A stretch of DNA of 64,000 bases from Bacillus subtilis (GCA_021733665.1 JAHREI010000005.1:223963-287962); one strand, 5' to 3'. Shown: positions 8,091 to 17,025, numbered from the stretch's first letter. Notes: generated by a model from the letters alone, not told the origin. A program made the numbers and translations.

Positions 8091-8123
8091 TTTTAGTCCG
8101 GCTCCTTAAGAGCCGGACTAAAA
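8091..8123. terminator. Bidirectional intrinsic terminator
   Basis: A perfect 14-bp inverted repeat (8091-8104 with 8110-8123, loop CTTAA) is flanked by a T-run on each strand. It lies between the convergent NitT/TauT and AzlCD operons and can serve both. Confidence 0.9.
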
Positions 8124-8132
8124 TAATTGATC

Positions 8133-8432
8133 TTATCCGATCAGATAGCGGCACAAACCTGCTGAGACAATGCCAATAATGACAGTCGGGAGCATCGAAA
8201 ATCGCGTGGCTGCCAGAATTGTAATCGCCAGTGCAATCAGATCTGCAGGTCGCTCAGATACAAAATCCGGCGCGATAACCGAGATCAGAACACAACCTGG
8301 TGCGGCCTCCATGACTGCTGTTGCGCGTTTGCTCAATGTGCGGTTACGCAACAAAACATAGCCGCCAATACGGGTCAGATAGGTGACCGAAGCCATCAAA
8401 ACGATGGTGAGTGCTACAATCGGGTCAATCAT
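8133..8432 (-). CDS. azlD: AzlD-family branched-chain amino acid exporter small subunit
   Basis: This 99-residue, four-helix membrane protein has the AzlD pattern (IVALTIVLMASVTYLTRIGGYVLL, MEAAPGCVLISVIAP, TRFSMLPTVIIGI). Its ATG overlaps the stop of the AzlC gene by 4 bp, so the two are coupled. AzlCD pairs export branched-chain amino acids or analogues. The divergent Lrp-family gene at 9308 is the obvious regulator. Confidence 0.88.
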   Translation of the reverse strand: MIDPIVALTIVLMASVTYLTRIGGYVLLRNRTLSKRATAVMEAAPGCVLISVIAPDFVSERPADLIALAITILAATRFSMLPTVIIGIVSAGLCRYLIG

Positions 8433-9169
8433 TCATCACCTGCCAGCAAATAGGCTGCGATCAGACCGGAGAGGGCGCCGGCTGCAACATACCACGCACC
8501 GGGTATTGTGAGATAAATTGTGGCGGCAACCACGAGACTGATCAGCCATGGGCGTGCGGCAGCAAAACCTTTCCACATACCGGCAAGCAGCACCAGAAAC
8601 ACGGCAGGAAATGCCATGTCAAAACCATAAATCCGCAGATCGCCCATCATCGGGCCAAAGGCACCGCCAAGTGCCGTAAATGCGACCCAAGCTCCGTAAA
8701 ACGGGATTGCTACGCCCAGATAAAACGGCATGCTCAGACCGTTCGAGATACCTTGCATCTTGCGGCGGCGAGCGTCATCCAGACTTAAAGCCCAGCTTTC
8801 ATCGCACATCAAAAACAAAGCGGCTAATGCCCGGCGTTTTGACAAATGACGAATGAATGGTGCAAGCGCTGCGCCCATCAATAAATGACGGCTGTTGACC
8901 AGAAAAGTAATTGCGACGATCAGCAGAATATGGGGCGGTGACGTCCAGAGCTGGATGGCCGCAAATTCAGAGCCGCCGGCAAAATTGAGACCGGTCATAA
9001 GCGGCACTTCAAGAACCGTCAGTCCTTTTTGCGCTGCCTGTGCGCCCAGTACTAAAGCATAGGGAATAATGCCGAGCAGAACAGGAAAACCTGCCTGTGC
9101 GCCACGCCAAAACTCGGAGCGCTGCACTGTTGTATTTTCAGTCGGCGCATAAACTTGTGAAATGTCCAT
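8429..9169 (-). CDS. azlC: AzlC-family branched-chain amino acid exporter large subunit
   Basis: This membrane protein of about 246 residues has AzlC features (FWRGAQAGFPVLLGIIPYALVLGAQA, LNFAGGSEFAAIQLW, LVNSRHLLMGAALAPF, FLMCDESWAL). The frame can be extended to a TTG at 9205, but the ATG at 9169 gives the normal family length and is preferred. It precedes and overlaps AzlD. The region up to the divergent Lrp gene is A/T-rich and contains GCAATTTTCTTGC (9223-9235), which could be a regulator site. Confidence 0.88.
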   Translation of the reverse strand: MDISQVYAPTENTTVQRSEFWRGAQAGFPVLLGIIPYALVLGAQAAQKGLTVLEVPLMTGLNFAGGSEFAAIQLWTSPPHILLIVAITFLVNSRHLLMGAALAPFIRHLSKRRALAALFLMCDESWALSLDDARRRKMQGISNGLSMPFYLGVAIPFYGAWVAFTALGGAFGPMMGDLRIYGFDMAFPAVFLVLLAGMWKGFAAARPWLISLVVAATIYLTIPGAWYVAAGALSGLIAAYLLAGDE

Positions 9170-9307
9170 GATTTTCTGGGTATAAAAATTGATCAGGATT
9201 GGCAAAATAAACCATTATGATCGCAATTTTCTTGCTATTATTAAATCGTTTCGGTGATGTTTGGCATCATCTGTCAAGTTTTTTGATTAATATGGAATTT
9301 AAAGCCA

Positions 9308-9766
9308 ATGAAGCTGGATGAGGTTGATAAAAAGATTCTTCGGGTGCTTCAGCAAGACGGACGCATTGCGAATAATGATTTGGCGCGGAAAGTCGGGCTT
9401 TCGCCTTCGCCTTGTTTGCGGCGGGTAAAACTGCTTGAGGAGGCAGGCGTGATCGACCGCTATGTGGCGGTTTTGAACCCGGCTAAAATCAATAAAAGCC
9501 TGACATTTTTTGCCCGTATCCGGCTGGATAAGCAGGATGAAGAAACATTGCAGAAATTTGCGGATGAAATTTTGAAATTACCGCAAGTGCTGGAATGTTA
9601 TTTTATGCTGGGCGACTACGATGCCATGATCCGCGTTGTTGCGGAGGATATTGAGGATTATCGTCGTTTTCAGTCAGAATATCTCAGCCGGATTAAAGGC
9701 GTGCAAAACCTGAAAACAGACGTTCCGAGCCAGACCGTAAAGCAGACATCAGTCATGCCTTTGTAA
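9308..9766 (+). CDS. Lrp/AsnC-family transcriptional regulator
   Basis: This is a 152-residue Lrp/AsnC protein. The N-terminal helix-turn-helix is LDEVDKKILRVLQQDGRIANNDLARKVGLSPSPCLRRVKLLEEAGVI. The C-terminal RAM domain contains FFARIRL, LECYFMLGDYDAMIRVVAEDIEDY and TDVPSQTVK. It is divergent from azlCD, the usual arrangement for a local regulator that responds to an amino acid. The ATG at 9308 starts exactly at the conserved helix. Confidence 0.92.
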   Translation: MKLDEVDKKILRVLQQDGRIANNDLARKVGLSPSPCLRRVKLLEEAGVIDRYVAVLNPAKINKSLTFFARIRLDKQDEETLQKFADEILKLPQVLECYFMLGDYDAMIRVVAEDIEDYRRFQSEYLSRIKGVQNLKTDVPSQTVKQTSVMPL

Positions 9767-9783
9767 GCAGGCTGAAGGAGAGA

Positions 9784-9815
9784 CCGGTCAGGCTAAAAGC
9801 CTGACCGGACTGTTT
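9784..9815. terminator. Intrinsic terminator between Lrp and OmpA-like genes
   Basis: CCGGTCAGGC (9784-9793) pairs perfectly with GCCTGACCGG (9799-9808) around a TAAAA loop. The plus strand then reads ACTG and six T. It ends the Lrp gene and may also act for the convergent gene. Confidence 0.85.
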
Positions 9816-9816
9816 T

Positions 9817-12096
9817 TTATTTGCGGGCGACAGGACGAACTAATGGCGTCACACGTCTGATGGTCACGCGGCGGTTTTCCTGCTCTGCGACTTGTGTTTT
9901 GATCTTCAGGAACCGCTCGCCATAGCCTTGCGTAACGAGGTTTTCCGCAGGGATGTCGTAAACTTCTGTCAGCAGACTTGCCACAGATTCTGCACGGCGG
10001 TCGGACAGGACAAGATTGGACTTGTCTGAGCCGACGGCATCCGTATGCCCCTCGATAAAGAAGGTTTCCCCCGGATCTTTCGCTAATACTTTCTGCATTG
10101 CGACAGCAACTTTACGCAGGGTTTTAGCCTGAGAGAGTGAAACTTCTGCACTGCCGGTGGCAAAATGGATCGTATCGAGATCAATGCGGCGAACCTTGTC
10201 ACGCAGGCGGGCAGAATGACGCACTTCATCAATGGTATAGATACGCTCTACCGGTTCAACCGGTGGCAGGCTGAGGAAGTTATAGAAGTCACGCTCAGGA
10301 TCGGTCGCCACATCAATGATATAGTCACGCACCGGAATGGTCAGCCGCATCGGCGGCAGATCATAACCGACATCGAAGATCGCTGCGCGCGGCGTATCAT
10401 TATAATCCGGTGCATAGATCATCAGATATTCATTGCCGTCGCGGTCAATGCGGGAGCGCTGCACAATATCACCGTAACGGTCATAGATTGTCACGATCTC
10501 ATAGCCACCGGGACGAACAATGGTTTCACGGGTACGGCCATGCGGTAGCTGATCATAATAAGTGCGTTCAGCATCACGGCGCAGACGCGGACGGTCATCA
10601 CCGCGGACGAAGAAGCGATCGCCGGTTTCCAGAATGATACGGTTATCAATCTGCTCAACAACTTTAACATTCGTAACGTTGGTCACATTAGTTACATTCG
10701 TAACATTGTTGATGACCGTATTATTGATCACGGTGTTGTTGTTATTGATAATATTCGTCGTATCCGGAACGACGAAAACCGGTGCTTCTTTAATGCGGGT
10801 GCCTTCTTCTTTGAGGTTGGCCTCAATTTTTTCCGGCAACGTGGCTTTTACAGCATCAGGAATTTCAACCTGCGCAGCGGCATCAGTAACCGGTGGCGGG
10901 GTTTTGTTTTCGTCAGCAATGCGCTGTTGTTCACGCTGCTTACGACGTTCTTCACGCGATTGATTGCCGCCGGAATTATCGGCGTCTTTGTCGCTGTCCA
11001 GAATAGCTGCGCCGTTTTCTACCGGCAGCACAATGGTTTCATCGGTGCTGGCAGGATTTTTGGCAACGTCTTGTTTCTGCTCCGTTGTGCGTTCGTCGAT
11101 AATCTCAGCCTTTGGTTCCGGAGCCGGATTATCAACCGGTTGTTTGACTTCCGGTTCAGGCTGCGGCTGCAGCTCTGGTTGAGGTCGTGGCGCTTCCGGC
11201 TCCGGCTGCTTCACAGGCGCAGTTTCATTGTCCTGAGGCTTTACTTCAGGTGCAGGAGCTTGCGGGGCTGGCTGTTCAGGTTGCGTTTGAGGTGCAGGCT
11301 GCTCGTCCGGCTGTGGTGCCGGTTTCTGTTCGGCAGGTGCCGCAGGCACTTCTTCTGAAGTGGCTGGTTCAGGCTGCGGAGCCGGCGTTTCTTCAGGCTT
11401 AGATTGCTCCTCGGCATCTTTCGCCTGCTTCTCAGCGGCGGCATCAATTGCTTTTTGCTGTTCTGCGGCTTCACGCTGTGCTTGTTCTTCTGCCTGTTGT
11501 TTCTGCTCTTCAGCCTGTCGGGCTGCTTCTTCCTCAGCCGCTTTTTGCTGCTCTGCAGCATGTTTGGCCTGAGCTTCTTCTGCGCGCTGCTGTTCCGCCG
11601 CGCGTTTAGCTTGTTCTTCAGCTTCTTTCTGTTGCTGGGCGGCCTGCCGTTCTGCCTCTTGCTGGGCAGCGCGTTGCTGTTCCTCGGCTGCGCGACGTGC
11701 CTCTTCCTGAGCAGCGCGTTGTTGCTCTTCCGCCTGGCGGCGTGCTTCTTCTTGCGCAGCACGTTGTTGTTCTGCGGCCTGCCGTTCTGCCTCTTGCTGG
11801 GCAGCGCGTTGCTGTTCCTCAGCTGCACGACGTGCTTCTTCCTGAGCAGCACGTTGTTGCTCTTCAGCCTGACGACGCGCTTCCTCTTCAGCAGCCCGCT
11901 GTTGTTCTGCCGCTTGTCTGGCTTGTTCTTCTGCCTGTTGCTGGCGAAGCAGCTCATCATCAGATGACTGATCGCTGTTGTCCTGCGCAAGAATTATCGG
12001 TGTTTCCTGTGCGTTTGCCGGAGCGGCTTGCATCATGAAGGATGCTGAAAATGCCGGAAGTACCACCGTTGCAAGCAGTTTAGAACGAAGACTCAT
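9817..12096 (-). CDS. Long OmpA-family envelope protein with Gln/Ala/Glu coiled-coil region
   Basis: This 759-residue exported protein has a signal peptide at 1-30 (ending APANAQ). Residues 45-235 are a highly charged EEQQRAAQEEARR region, probably a long coiled coil. Residues 240-340 are Pro/Gln/Glu-rich. An Asn/Val/Thr repeat (INNNNTVINNTVINNV and four NVT units) lies near 460-490. A YD-like segment (GYEIVTIYDRYGDIVQRSRIDRDG) and a C-terminal OmpA peptidoglycan-binding domain (IHFATGSAEVS, FFIEGHTDAVGS, LSDRRAESVASLL) follow. It probably anchors at the outer membrane or peptidoglycan and spans the periplasm. A 135-bp tandem duplication lies inside the coiled-coil part. The precise role is unknown. 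Confidence 0.88.
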   Translation of the reverse strand: MSLRSKLLATVVLPAFSASFMMQAAPANAQETPIILAQDNSDQSSDDELLRQQQAEEQARQAAEQQRAAEEEARRQAEEQQRAAQEEARRAAEEQQRAAQQEAERQAAEQQRAAQEEARRQAEEQQRAAQEEARRAAEEQQRAAQQEAERQAAQQQKEAEEQAKRAAEQQRAEEAQAKHAAEQQKAAEEEAARQAEEQKQQAEEQAQREAAEQQKAIDAAAEKQAKDAEEQSKPEETPAPQPEPATSEEVPAAPAEQKPAPQPDEQPAPQTQPEQPAPQAPAPEVKPQDNETAPVKQPEPEAPRPQPELQPQPEPEVKQPVDNPAPEPKAEIIDERTTEQKQDVAKNPASTDETIVLPVENGAAILDSDKDADNSGGNQSREERRKQREQQRIADENKTPPPVTDAAAQVEIPDAVKATLPEKIEANLKEEGTRIKEAPVFVVPDTTNIINNNNTVINNTVINNVTNVTNVTNVTNVKVVEQIDNRIILETGDRFFVRGDDRPRLRRDAERTYYDQLPHGRTRETIVRPGGYEIVTIYDRYGDIVQRSRIDRDGNEYLMIYAPDYNDTPRAAIFDVGYDLPPMRLTIPVRDYIIDVATDPERDFYNFLSLPPVEPVERIYTIDEVRHSARLRDKVRRIDLDTIHFATGSAEVSLSQAKTLRKVAVAMQKVLAKDPGETFFIEGHTDAVGSDKSNLVLSDRRAESVASLLTEVYDIPAENLVTQGYGERFLKIKTQVAEQENRRVTIRRVTPLVRPVARK
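11641..11910. repeat. 135-bp tandem duplication inside the OmpA-like gene
   Basis: The segment starting GGCCTGCCGTTCTGCCTCTT at 11641 recurs at 11776 with only scattered, mostly synonymous changes. The unit is 135 bp, or 45 codons, so copy-number change keeps the reading frame. Shorter repeats of the same QRAAQEEARR type surround it. Confidence 0.85.
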
Positions 12097-12396
12097 AATC
12101 CCTCTCCTTAGGAAGGCAGATATTGTATGCGTTGTATTTCATCAGTTCTGAATGAAACAACGTCTGGTACTGTCATTTGCACTACAAAATTATAGCAAAT
12201 TTCGAAGGCACGCAGAAAGCGTTAGCTTAATTCTCATGAACCTTTGCTGAATGACAGCGCTTCACGATGATTATTGTGAGCAATAATCTGCGTTGAATTG
12301 TGTCGTTTTTAAATGCTTGCCTGAAATTAAAAGGCTTATAAAAGCAGATATAAGTTTTCTCGTAAAAATACGTGCTTTTTCAATAAGGGGTCAGGG
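12097..12396. promoter_or_regulatory. Divergent intergenic region between OmpA-like and MetF-like genes
   Basis: This 300-bp stretch contains no convincing gene. It must hold both promoters. ATTATTG (12270-12276) and CAATAAT (12281-12287) form a perfect 7-bp inverted repeat with a TGAG loop. A TACAAT -10-like element on the minus strand lies at 12122-12127. No regulator can be assigned. Confidence 0.4.
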
Positions 12397-13275
12397 ATGG
12401 ATCATGTCACTGCCGTGCATCAGCAACAAGGCGCAATACAGTTGCCATGCCTTCCCTATACCTTGGAAATTACCGGCAAGGCCATCGGGGAGATCGTTGC
12501 TGCACAACAGGTAATCCCGCAAGGGACTGCAATTAATATTGCATTTCTGGGTAATGAAAATCACGTTCAGCGTATTCATGCGGCCAAAACTATTCGTGAC
12601 TGCGGCTTCGAGCCGGTGCCGATTATTTCATCACGTCGGCTTCTCTCGTTAGAAGATCGTGATCAGCTGTTAAGTGGTCTCATCAAAGAGGCCGCGCCAA
12701 AACGCTTCCTGCTTGTGGGCGGTGATCCGGCACAGCCAGCAGGGCCATTTCAGGATTCTCTCTCGCTTCTCAATAGCAAGATCGTGGAGAGCTTTGGTAT
12801 CCGTCATGTTGCGATCACCGGTTATCCCGAAGGACATCCGAAGATTGATCAACAGGAGCTTTGGCGCTGTCTGAAGTGGAAGCTTGATTATCTCAGACAA
12901 GCGGAGTGTTCCGTTGAGATCACCACGCAGTTTGGTTTTGATGCTCAGGCGATTGCCCGCTGGATTGAACGGTTGCGCAGTGAAGGGATTGATACGCCGG
13001 TACGGGTCGGGATTCCGGGGCCGGCAGATGCCGCCAAACTGCTGCGTTTTGCTAAGCAGTTTGGCGTTGTTGCTTCTGCTTCGATTATGCGTCGGTATGG
13101 TTTGTCTCTGGCTAATCTGATGCGTCGCTCTGTTGCTGACCGTTATTGGGAAGATTTGAACGCACTGTTGTTAAAGCAGGATTTAGGGCAGGTTTATTTC
13201 CACCTCTACCCGTTTGGCGGTGTGGCGGAGAGTGTTACATGGATGAATGAGCAATTACGACAGCGTTCGTCTTGA
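12397..13275 (+). CDS. MetF-like methylenetetrahydrofolate reductase family protein
   Basis: This 292-residue protein has the length and TIM-barrel pattern of MetF: FLLVGGDPAQPAGPFQDSLSLL, HVAITGYPEGHPKIDQQELWRCLKWKLDYLRQA, EITTQFGFDA and VRVGIPGPADAAKLL. The usual N-terminal EFFPP segment is replaced by YTLEITGKAI, typical of a divergent branch of the family, so the electron donor or folate substrate may differ from classical MetF. It is a single gene, divergent from the OmpA-like gene and convergent with the sensor kinase downstream. Confidence 0.78.
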   Translation: MDHVTAVHQQQGAIQLPCLPYTLEITGKAIGEIVAAQQVIPQGTAINIAFLGNENHVQRIHAAKTIRDCGFEPVPIISSRRLLSLEDRDQLLSGLIKEAAPKRFLLVGGDPAQPAGPFQDSLSLLNSKIVESFGIRHVAITGYPEGHPKIDQQELWRCLKWKLDYLRQAECSVEITTQFGFDAQAIARWIERLRSEGIDTPVRVGIPGPADAAKLLRFAKQFGVVASASIMRRYGLSLANLMRRSVADRYWEDLNALLLKQDLGQVYFHLYPFGGVAESVTWMNEQLRQRSS

Positions 13276-13283
13276 TTATGGGC

Positions 13284-14621
13284 TTATGCAGACTGGAATG
13301 TAAGTATCGCCTCAAAACCATCTGTTCGTCCTGTAGCCGGTGACAGGAACTGTAAGTGCGCATGCATCTGCCCGGCAATTTCAATGGCAATCGGCATACC
13401 TAAGCCGGAGCCTGGTGCTGTCGTTGTTCCTCTGCCAAATCGCTTCTGCGCATTAGCAAGCTCTTCAGACGACAAGCTCTTACCCCCATTGATAATATGA
13501 ATGGTACTGTCCTTATCAACGCGGATCAGCACAGGTTCGTTCTGCTTGCCATGCAGCAGAGCATTTTCAATCAGGTTGCGGATGACGATGGCAAAGGCGT
13601 CTTCATTCACGGACTTGACAAGACGTGCTTCAGTGCTGCGCTCATAGATAATCCGCGTATCATTTTGCATATTGCGTTGATATTCGCTGACCAGAATATC
13701 AAGCACATTCAGCAAATTAGCCGGTTTATCGGCCAGTGCAATATTGGCTTCGGCGCGTGCCAGCTGCATCAATTTTTCAACCAGCCTTTTCAGCTTTTGC
13801 AGTGATGCTTCAATCTGCTCGACACGTGCTTGGCCCGACGCGGTTTTCACTTCGCTCATCAGCAATTGTGTGTGCGCCAGCGCACCGGCAATCGGGGTGC
13901 GCAATTCATGGGCACTATTGGCTGTGAAAGCACGCTCCGCTTCAAGAGCGGATTGTACGCGCCCCATCAGAATATTCACGGAATGGACAATCGGCTGTAA
14001 CTCAATAGCCTGTCCATCGGTTCGGATCGGGGTCAGATCGCCGCTGTCTTTTCCGGCGATTGCCTGACGCAGATCACCGATAGAGCTAACTGAACGCCGC
14101 GCCACAAGACGGATAATATAGAGGCTGAGCGGTACCAGCACGAGGATTGGCAGCAAAAGCGCGAGTGCCCCTTCATTGATGGCCTCGCGCCGGTTTTTCA
14201 TCTGATCTGCAACCTGAACGAAGATTGTATTATCAGCTGCGGCAACCGTATAATAACGCGCATTATCATCTTCCCAGAAACCTTCAGCCAGAGGAGCGGG
14301 AAAAGGGCCTTTGATAATGTCAGAGGAATGAACCAGTATTTTGCCATTCGCATCACGCGCCTGATAGGTCAGGTATTGACGGGAGGAGGCTTGCGCACTG
14401 TTTTCCAGCGATAAAACCTCATCGGAATGGTCACCATGCTGAATATCATCGACGATAAGCGGCGCTAATCGCTCCGTTGTTTCCTGCAGAGCGCTGTCGA
14501 AAATTTCGGCAAATTCGTCCTTCATCACCAGTATGCCGCCGACTGCGGCAACAATCCAGAAAGACACCACCGCAGCGGTGACCGAAAACATGAGGCGTCC
14601 GATCAGGCTGGGAGACTTCAT
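13284..14621 (-). CDS. QseC-like sensor histidine kinase
   Basis: This 445-residue kinase has two membrane segments (about 11-33 and 150-172) enclosing a periplasmic sensor domain, then HAMP, HisKA with H238 in SAHELRTPIAG, and HATPase motifs NLIENALLHG and GSGLGMPIA. It overlaps the response regulator by ATGA, so the pair is co-translated. Together with EptA in the same orientation, this looks like a PmrAB/QseBC-type system for modifying lipid A, probably responding to cationic peptides or metals; the signal is inferred. Confidence 0.9.
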   Translation of the reverse strand: MKSPSLIGRLMFSVTAAVVSFWIVAAVGGILVMKDEFAEIFDSALQETTERLAPLIVDDIQHGDHSDEVLSLENSAQASSRQYLTYQARDANGKILVHSSDIIKGPFPAPLAEGFWEDDNARYYTVAAADNTIFVQVADQMKNRREAINEGALALLLPILVLVPLSLYIIRLVARRSVSSIGDLRQAIAGKDSGDLTPIRTDGQAIELQPIVHSVNILMGRVQSALEAERAFTANSAHELRTPIAGALAHTQLLMSEVKTASGQARVEQIEASLQKLKRLVEKLMQLARAEANIALADKPANLLNVLDILVSEYQRNMQNDTRIIYERSTEARLVKSVNEDAFAIVIRNLIENALLHGKQNEPVLIRVDKDSTIHIINGGKSLSSEELANAQKRFGRGTTTAPGSGLGMPIAIEIAGQMHAHLQFLSPATGRTDGFEAILTFQSA

Positions 14622-15280
14622 ATTTTGTCCTCGATTTTATAGCCGACACCACGCACTGTGCTGATGCGGTTAGGTCCGAGTTTCTTACGCAAACGGCTGA
14701 TATAGACTTCGACGGTATTGCTCTCAATTTCCGAGCCGAAAGCATAAAGCGCTTCTTCAATCTGGGTTTTGGAAACAATTGCGCCGGAGCGGTGCAGCAG
14801 GCATTCCAACACTGCCCATTCACGGCCTGACAGAATGATTTCACCCTGCGGCGACAGGATATTGCGCTCTGTGATTTTGATCTCGAGATCACCGACATGC
14901 AGCACGGATGCACTATTGCCGCCATAACGGCGCGATACCGCCAGCATACGTGCGGTTAATTCATCCAGATTGAAAGGCTTGACCAGATAATCGTCAGCGC
15001 CGGCATTCAGCCCTTCTATCCGGTCTGATATCTGATCATGCGCAGTGAGGATAATAACCGGCACCGGATTCTTGGCGAGACGCAGCTTTGCGAGAATATC
15101 AAGGCCGCTGCCATCCGGCAGGCGCAGATCGAGCAGGATTAGGCCATAGCTGACGCTTGTGGCAGCCAGTGTCGCATCTTCTGCTGTTTGCATCCAGTCC
15201 ACAGCATGACCGCTGGCCAGAACATGGTCACGTACAGCCTGACCAAGTGTGTCATCGTCTTCGACAATCAGAACTCTCAC
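14618..15280 (-). CDS. OmpR-family response regulator (QseB/PmrA-like)
   Basis: This 220-residue regulator has a receiver domain (MRVLIVEDDDTLGQ, phosphoacceptor D51 in LLDLRLPDG, K in YLVKPF) and an OmpR winged helix (LSGREWAVLECLLHRSG, SNTVEVYISRLRKKLG, IRTVRGVGY-like end). The longest frame begins at a TTG at 15328; the GTG at 15280 directly precedes the receiver fold and gives the family length. It lies between eptA and the kinase gene and overlaps the latter. Confidence 0.9.
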   Translation of the reverse strand: MRVLIVEDDDTLGQAVRDHVLASGHAVDWMQTAEDATLAATSVSYGLILLDLRLPDGSGLDILAKLRLAKNPVPVIILTAHDQISDRIEGLNAGADDYLVKPFNLDELTARMLAVSRRYGGNSASVLHVGDLEIKITERNILSPQGEIILSGREWAVLECLLHRSGAIVSKTQIEEALYAFGSEIESNTVEVYISRLRKKLGPNRISTVRGVGYKIEDKI

Positions 15281-15308
15281 GCAATAGTCTCCGGCAAACA
15301 GCCTTGAT

Positions 15309-15334
15309 GATGAATTGTCTGCGGACAATTCATC
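15309..15334. promoter_or_regulatory. Perfect 11-bp inverted repeat between eptA and the response regulator gene
   Basis: GATGAATTGTC (15309-15319) and GACAATTCATC (15324-15334) are perfect arms around a 4-nt loop. No T-run follows on the minus strand, so it is not a standard terminator. It could be an operator or an mRNA processing hairpin that separates eptA expression from the two-component genes. Confidence 0.5.
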
Positions 15335-15357
15335 ACCTTATTATATGTTTCAAGTCT

Positions 15358-17025
15358 TTATTTGGCGGTCTGCGGTTCGAACTTTTGCGCGAGCACCGGA
15401 TCTGTTGTCCTCAAACGGCAGGATGCAAGCGTATCCAGAACCGGCAGATAAACCTGCGTTTTAACCTGCATCAGACCAAGGACTGTATGAAACAGTTTGT
15501 CGTGCGACTGCGGTTGAGGTGCTTCTTTGGCGAGGCAGTTCTGATTGATCGTGGTTTTGGCATCTTTTCCGAGCCACAAGACATAAGGGATCTGGGTTTG
15601 CTGTGATGGCGCTACAAAATAAGGCGCACCATGAAGATACAAACCAAACTCACCAACGGATTCACCGTGATCGGACATATAGATCAATGATGTATCGAGC
15701 GTATCCTGCTTCTCTTTGAGTTTATTGATCACTGATGAAACGATATGATCCGTATAAGCGATCGAATTATTATAGGCGTTTAGAATTTCCTCACGGCTGC
15801 ATTTTGAAAATTCCGCGCTTTGGCAATCCGGTGTGAAGCGACGATATTCTTCAGGATAGCGCAGGTAATAAGCAGGGCCATGGCTGCCAAGCTGATGCAG
15901 AACCAGAACGGTGTCTTGTTTGACCGTTGGCATCCATGCGTCGAGCTTATCCAGAAAAATGCCGTCCAGACATTCACCGTTTTTGCAATATTTCGGATTG
16001 TCTGAACCGGACAGCGTTTCACTGGTCACGCGGTCGGCAATACCTTTGTCTCCGGTATTATTATCCCACCATTCTACGCGTACACCGGCATGTTTGAGCA
16101 CATCGAGCAGGTTTTCTGTCGCCAAGCCTTTTTCATGGCTGTAATCGTCACGTGTATAGACAGAAAACATGCATGGCAGGGATACGGCAGTAATCGTCCC
16201 GCAACTGCTGGTATCAGAGAAATAGGTAATGTCCTGGCTAGCAAGTTCAGGGTTGGTATTCTTCTTATAACCTCCGAGAGAAAAGCTCTCCGCACGCGCA
16301 GTTTCACCGGCAATAATAATAGTGAGCCTTGGTTTTCTTGTGCCAGTGGTATTGGATGCGATTTTCGCATCGGTTCCGATAGGCTCAACGATAATATTCT
16401 GGTTTTTGCTTGAGCGAATGCCGAGTTTCACAGCATTGCCGATCGGCATCACCGGATTAACCGTTGCAATCCATTCCCGATGCTCACGCCCCAATGAGGT
16501 GAACGTGCTGGCATTGAGCATAAAAATTGCAACCGCGATGGTCAGCGCAGGAAAAATATAAGCCGAGTTTTGCTTAACTTTTTTCCAAAATGTGCGGTGC
16601 TCAATCTTTACCCATATAATCAGCAGAGAAGGTAAAACACCATACAGCAAGACATGACGGATAAAGCCGAAGCTGATGAGATGTCCGGCTTCGGCATTGG
16701 TGGTGTCGATAGCGCTTTGCAGCATTTCTACGTCAATAATGGTGCCGAATTTATCGACAAACCATGATGCGGTCGCTGAAATCATAATCAGCAGGATGAA
16801 CAGCGGCTTGGTTGCATATTTCACCGAAATGGTGATGCAAAGTGCTGCCAGCAGACAGAAAAGCCCCGCAACAAGTGCCAGCAGGGCGCCTGTCGGTAAT
16901 AACTCCTGCGAACGCTGCCAGAAAGTCGCATTATTCACTGCGGTAAGATAACCGGCAACGATAATGCTTAAGGTGACGCTCTCAATATGCGGGCGGCGCA
17001 AATCTGCCGGAATTTTTAATGCCAT
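15358..17025 (-). CDS. eptA: Lipid A phosphoethanolamine transferase EptA
   Basis: This 555-residue inner-membrane enzyme has five N-terminal helices (about 17-175) and a periplasmic alkaline-phosphatase-fold domain. Zinc and catalytic motifs are present: E241 in GETARAESFSLGGY, the predicted nucleophile T279 in SSCGTITAVSLPCMF, and YMSDHGESVGE. The cysteine pattern and LHQLGSHGPAYY match EptA, PmrC and MCR proteins. These transfer phosphoethanolamine to lipid A and lower affinity for polymyxin. The gene precedes the two-component genes at 14618 and 13284 in the same direction. Confidence 0.93.
   Translation of the reverse strand: MALKIPADLRRPHIESVTLSIIVAGYLTAVNNATFWQRSQELLPTGALLALVAGLFCLLAALCITISVKYATKPLFILLIMISATASWFVDKFGTIIDVEMLQSAIDTTNAEAGHLISFGFIRHVLLYGVLPSLLIIWVKIEHRTFWKKVKQNSAYIFPALTIAVAIFMLNASTFTSLGREHREWIATVNPVMPIGNAVKLGIRSSKNQNIIVEPIGTDAKIASNTTGTRKPRLTIIIAGETARAESFSLGGYKKNTNPELASQDITYFSDTSSCGTITAVSLPCMFSVYTRDDYSHEKGLATENLLDVLKHAGVRVEWWDNNTGDKGIADRVTSETLSGSDNPKYCKNGECLDGIFLDKLDAWMPTVKQDTVLVLHQLGSHGPAYYLRYPEEYRRFTPDCQSAEFSKCSREEILNAYNNSIAYTDHIVSSVINKLKEKQDTLDTSLIYMSDHGESVGEFGLYLHGAPYFVAPSQQTQIPYVLWLGKDAKTTINQNCLAKEAPQPQSHDKLFHTVLGLMQVKTQVYLPVLDTLASCRLRTTDPVLAQKFEPQTAK

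Noticed and set aside
11404..11967. 187-codon Leu/Cys/Phe-rich frame that looks like a membrane protein
   Set aside because: It is the antisense of the Gln/Ala/Glu/Arg coiled-coil repeat of the OmpA-like gene; its hydrophobicity follows directly from reversed CAG, GCA and GAA codons.
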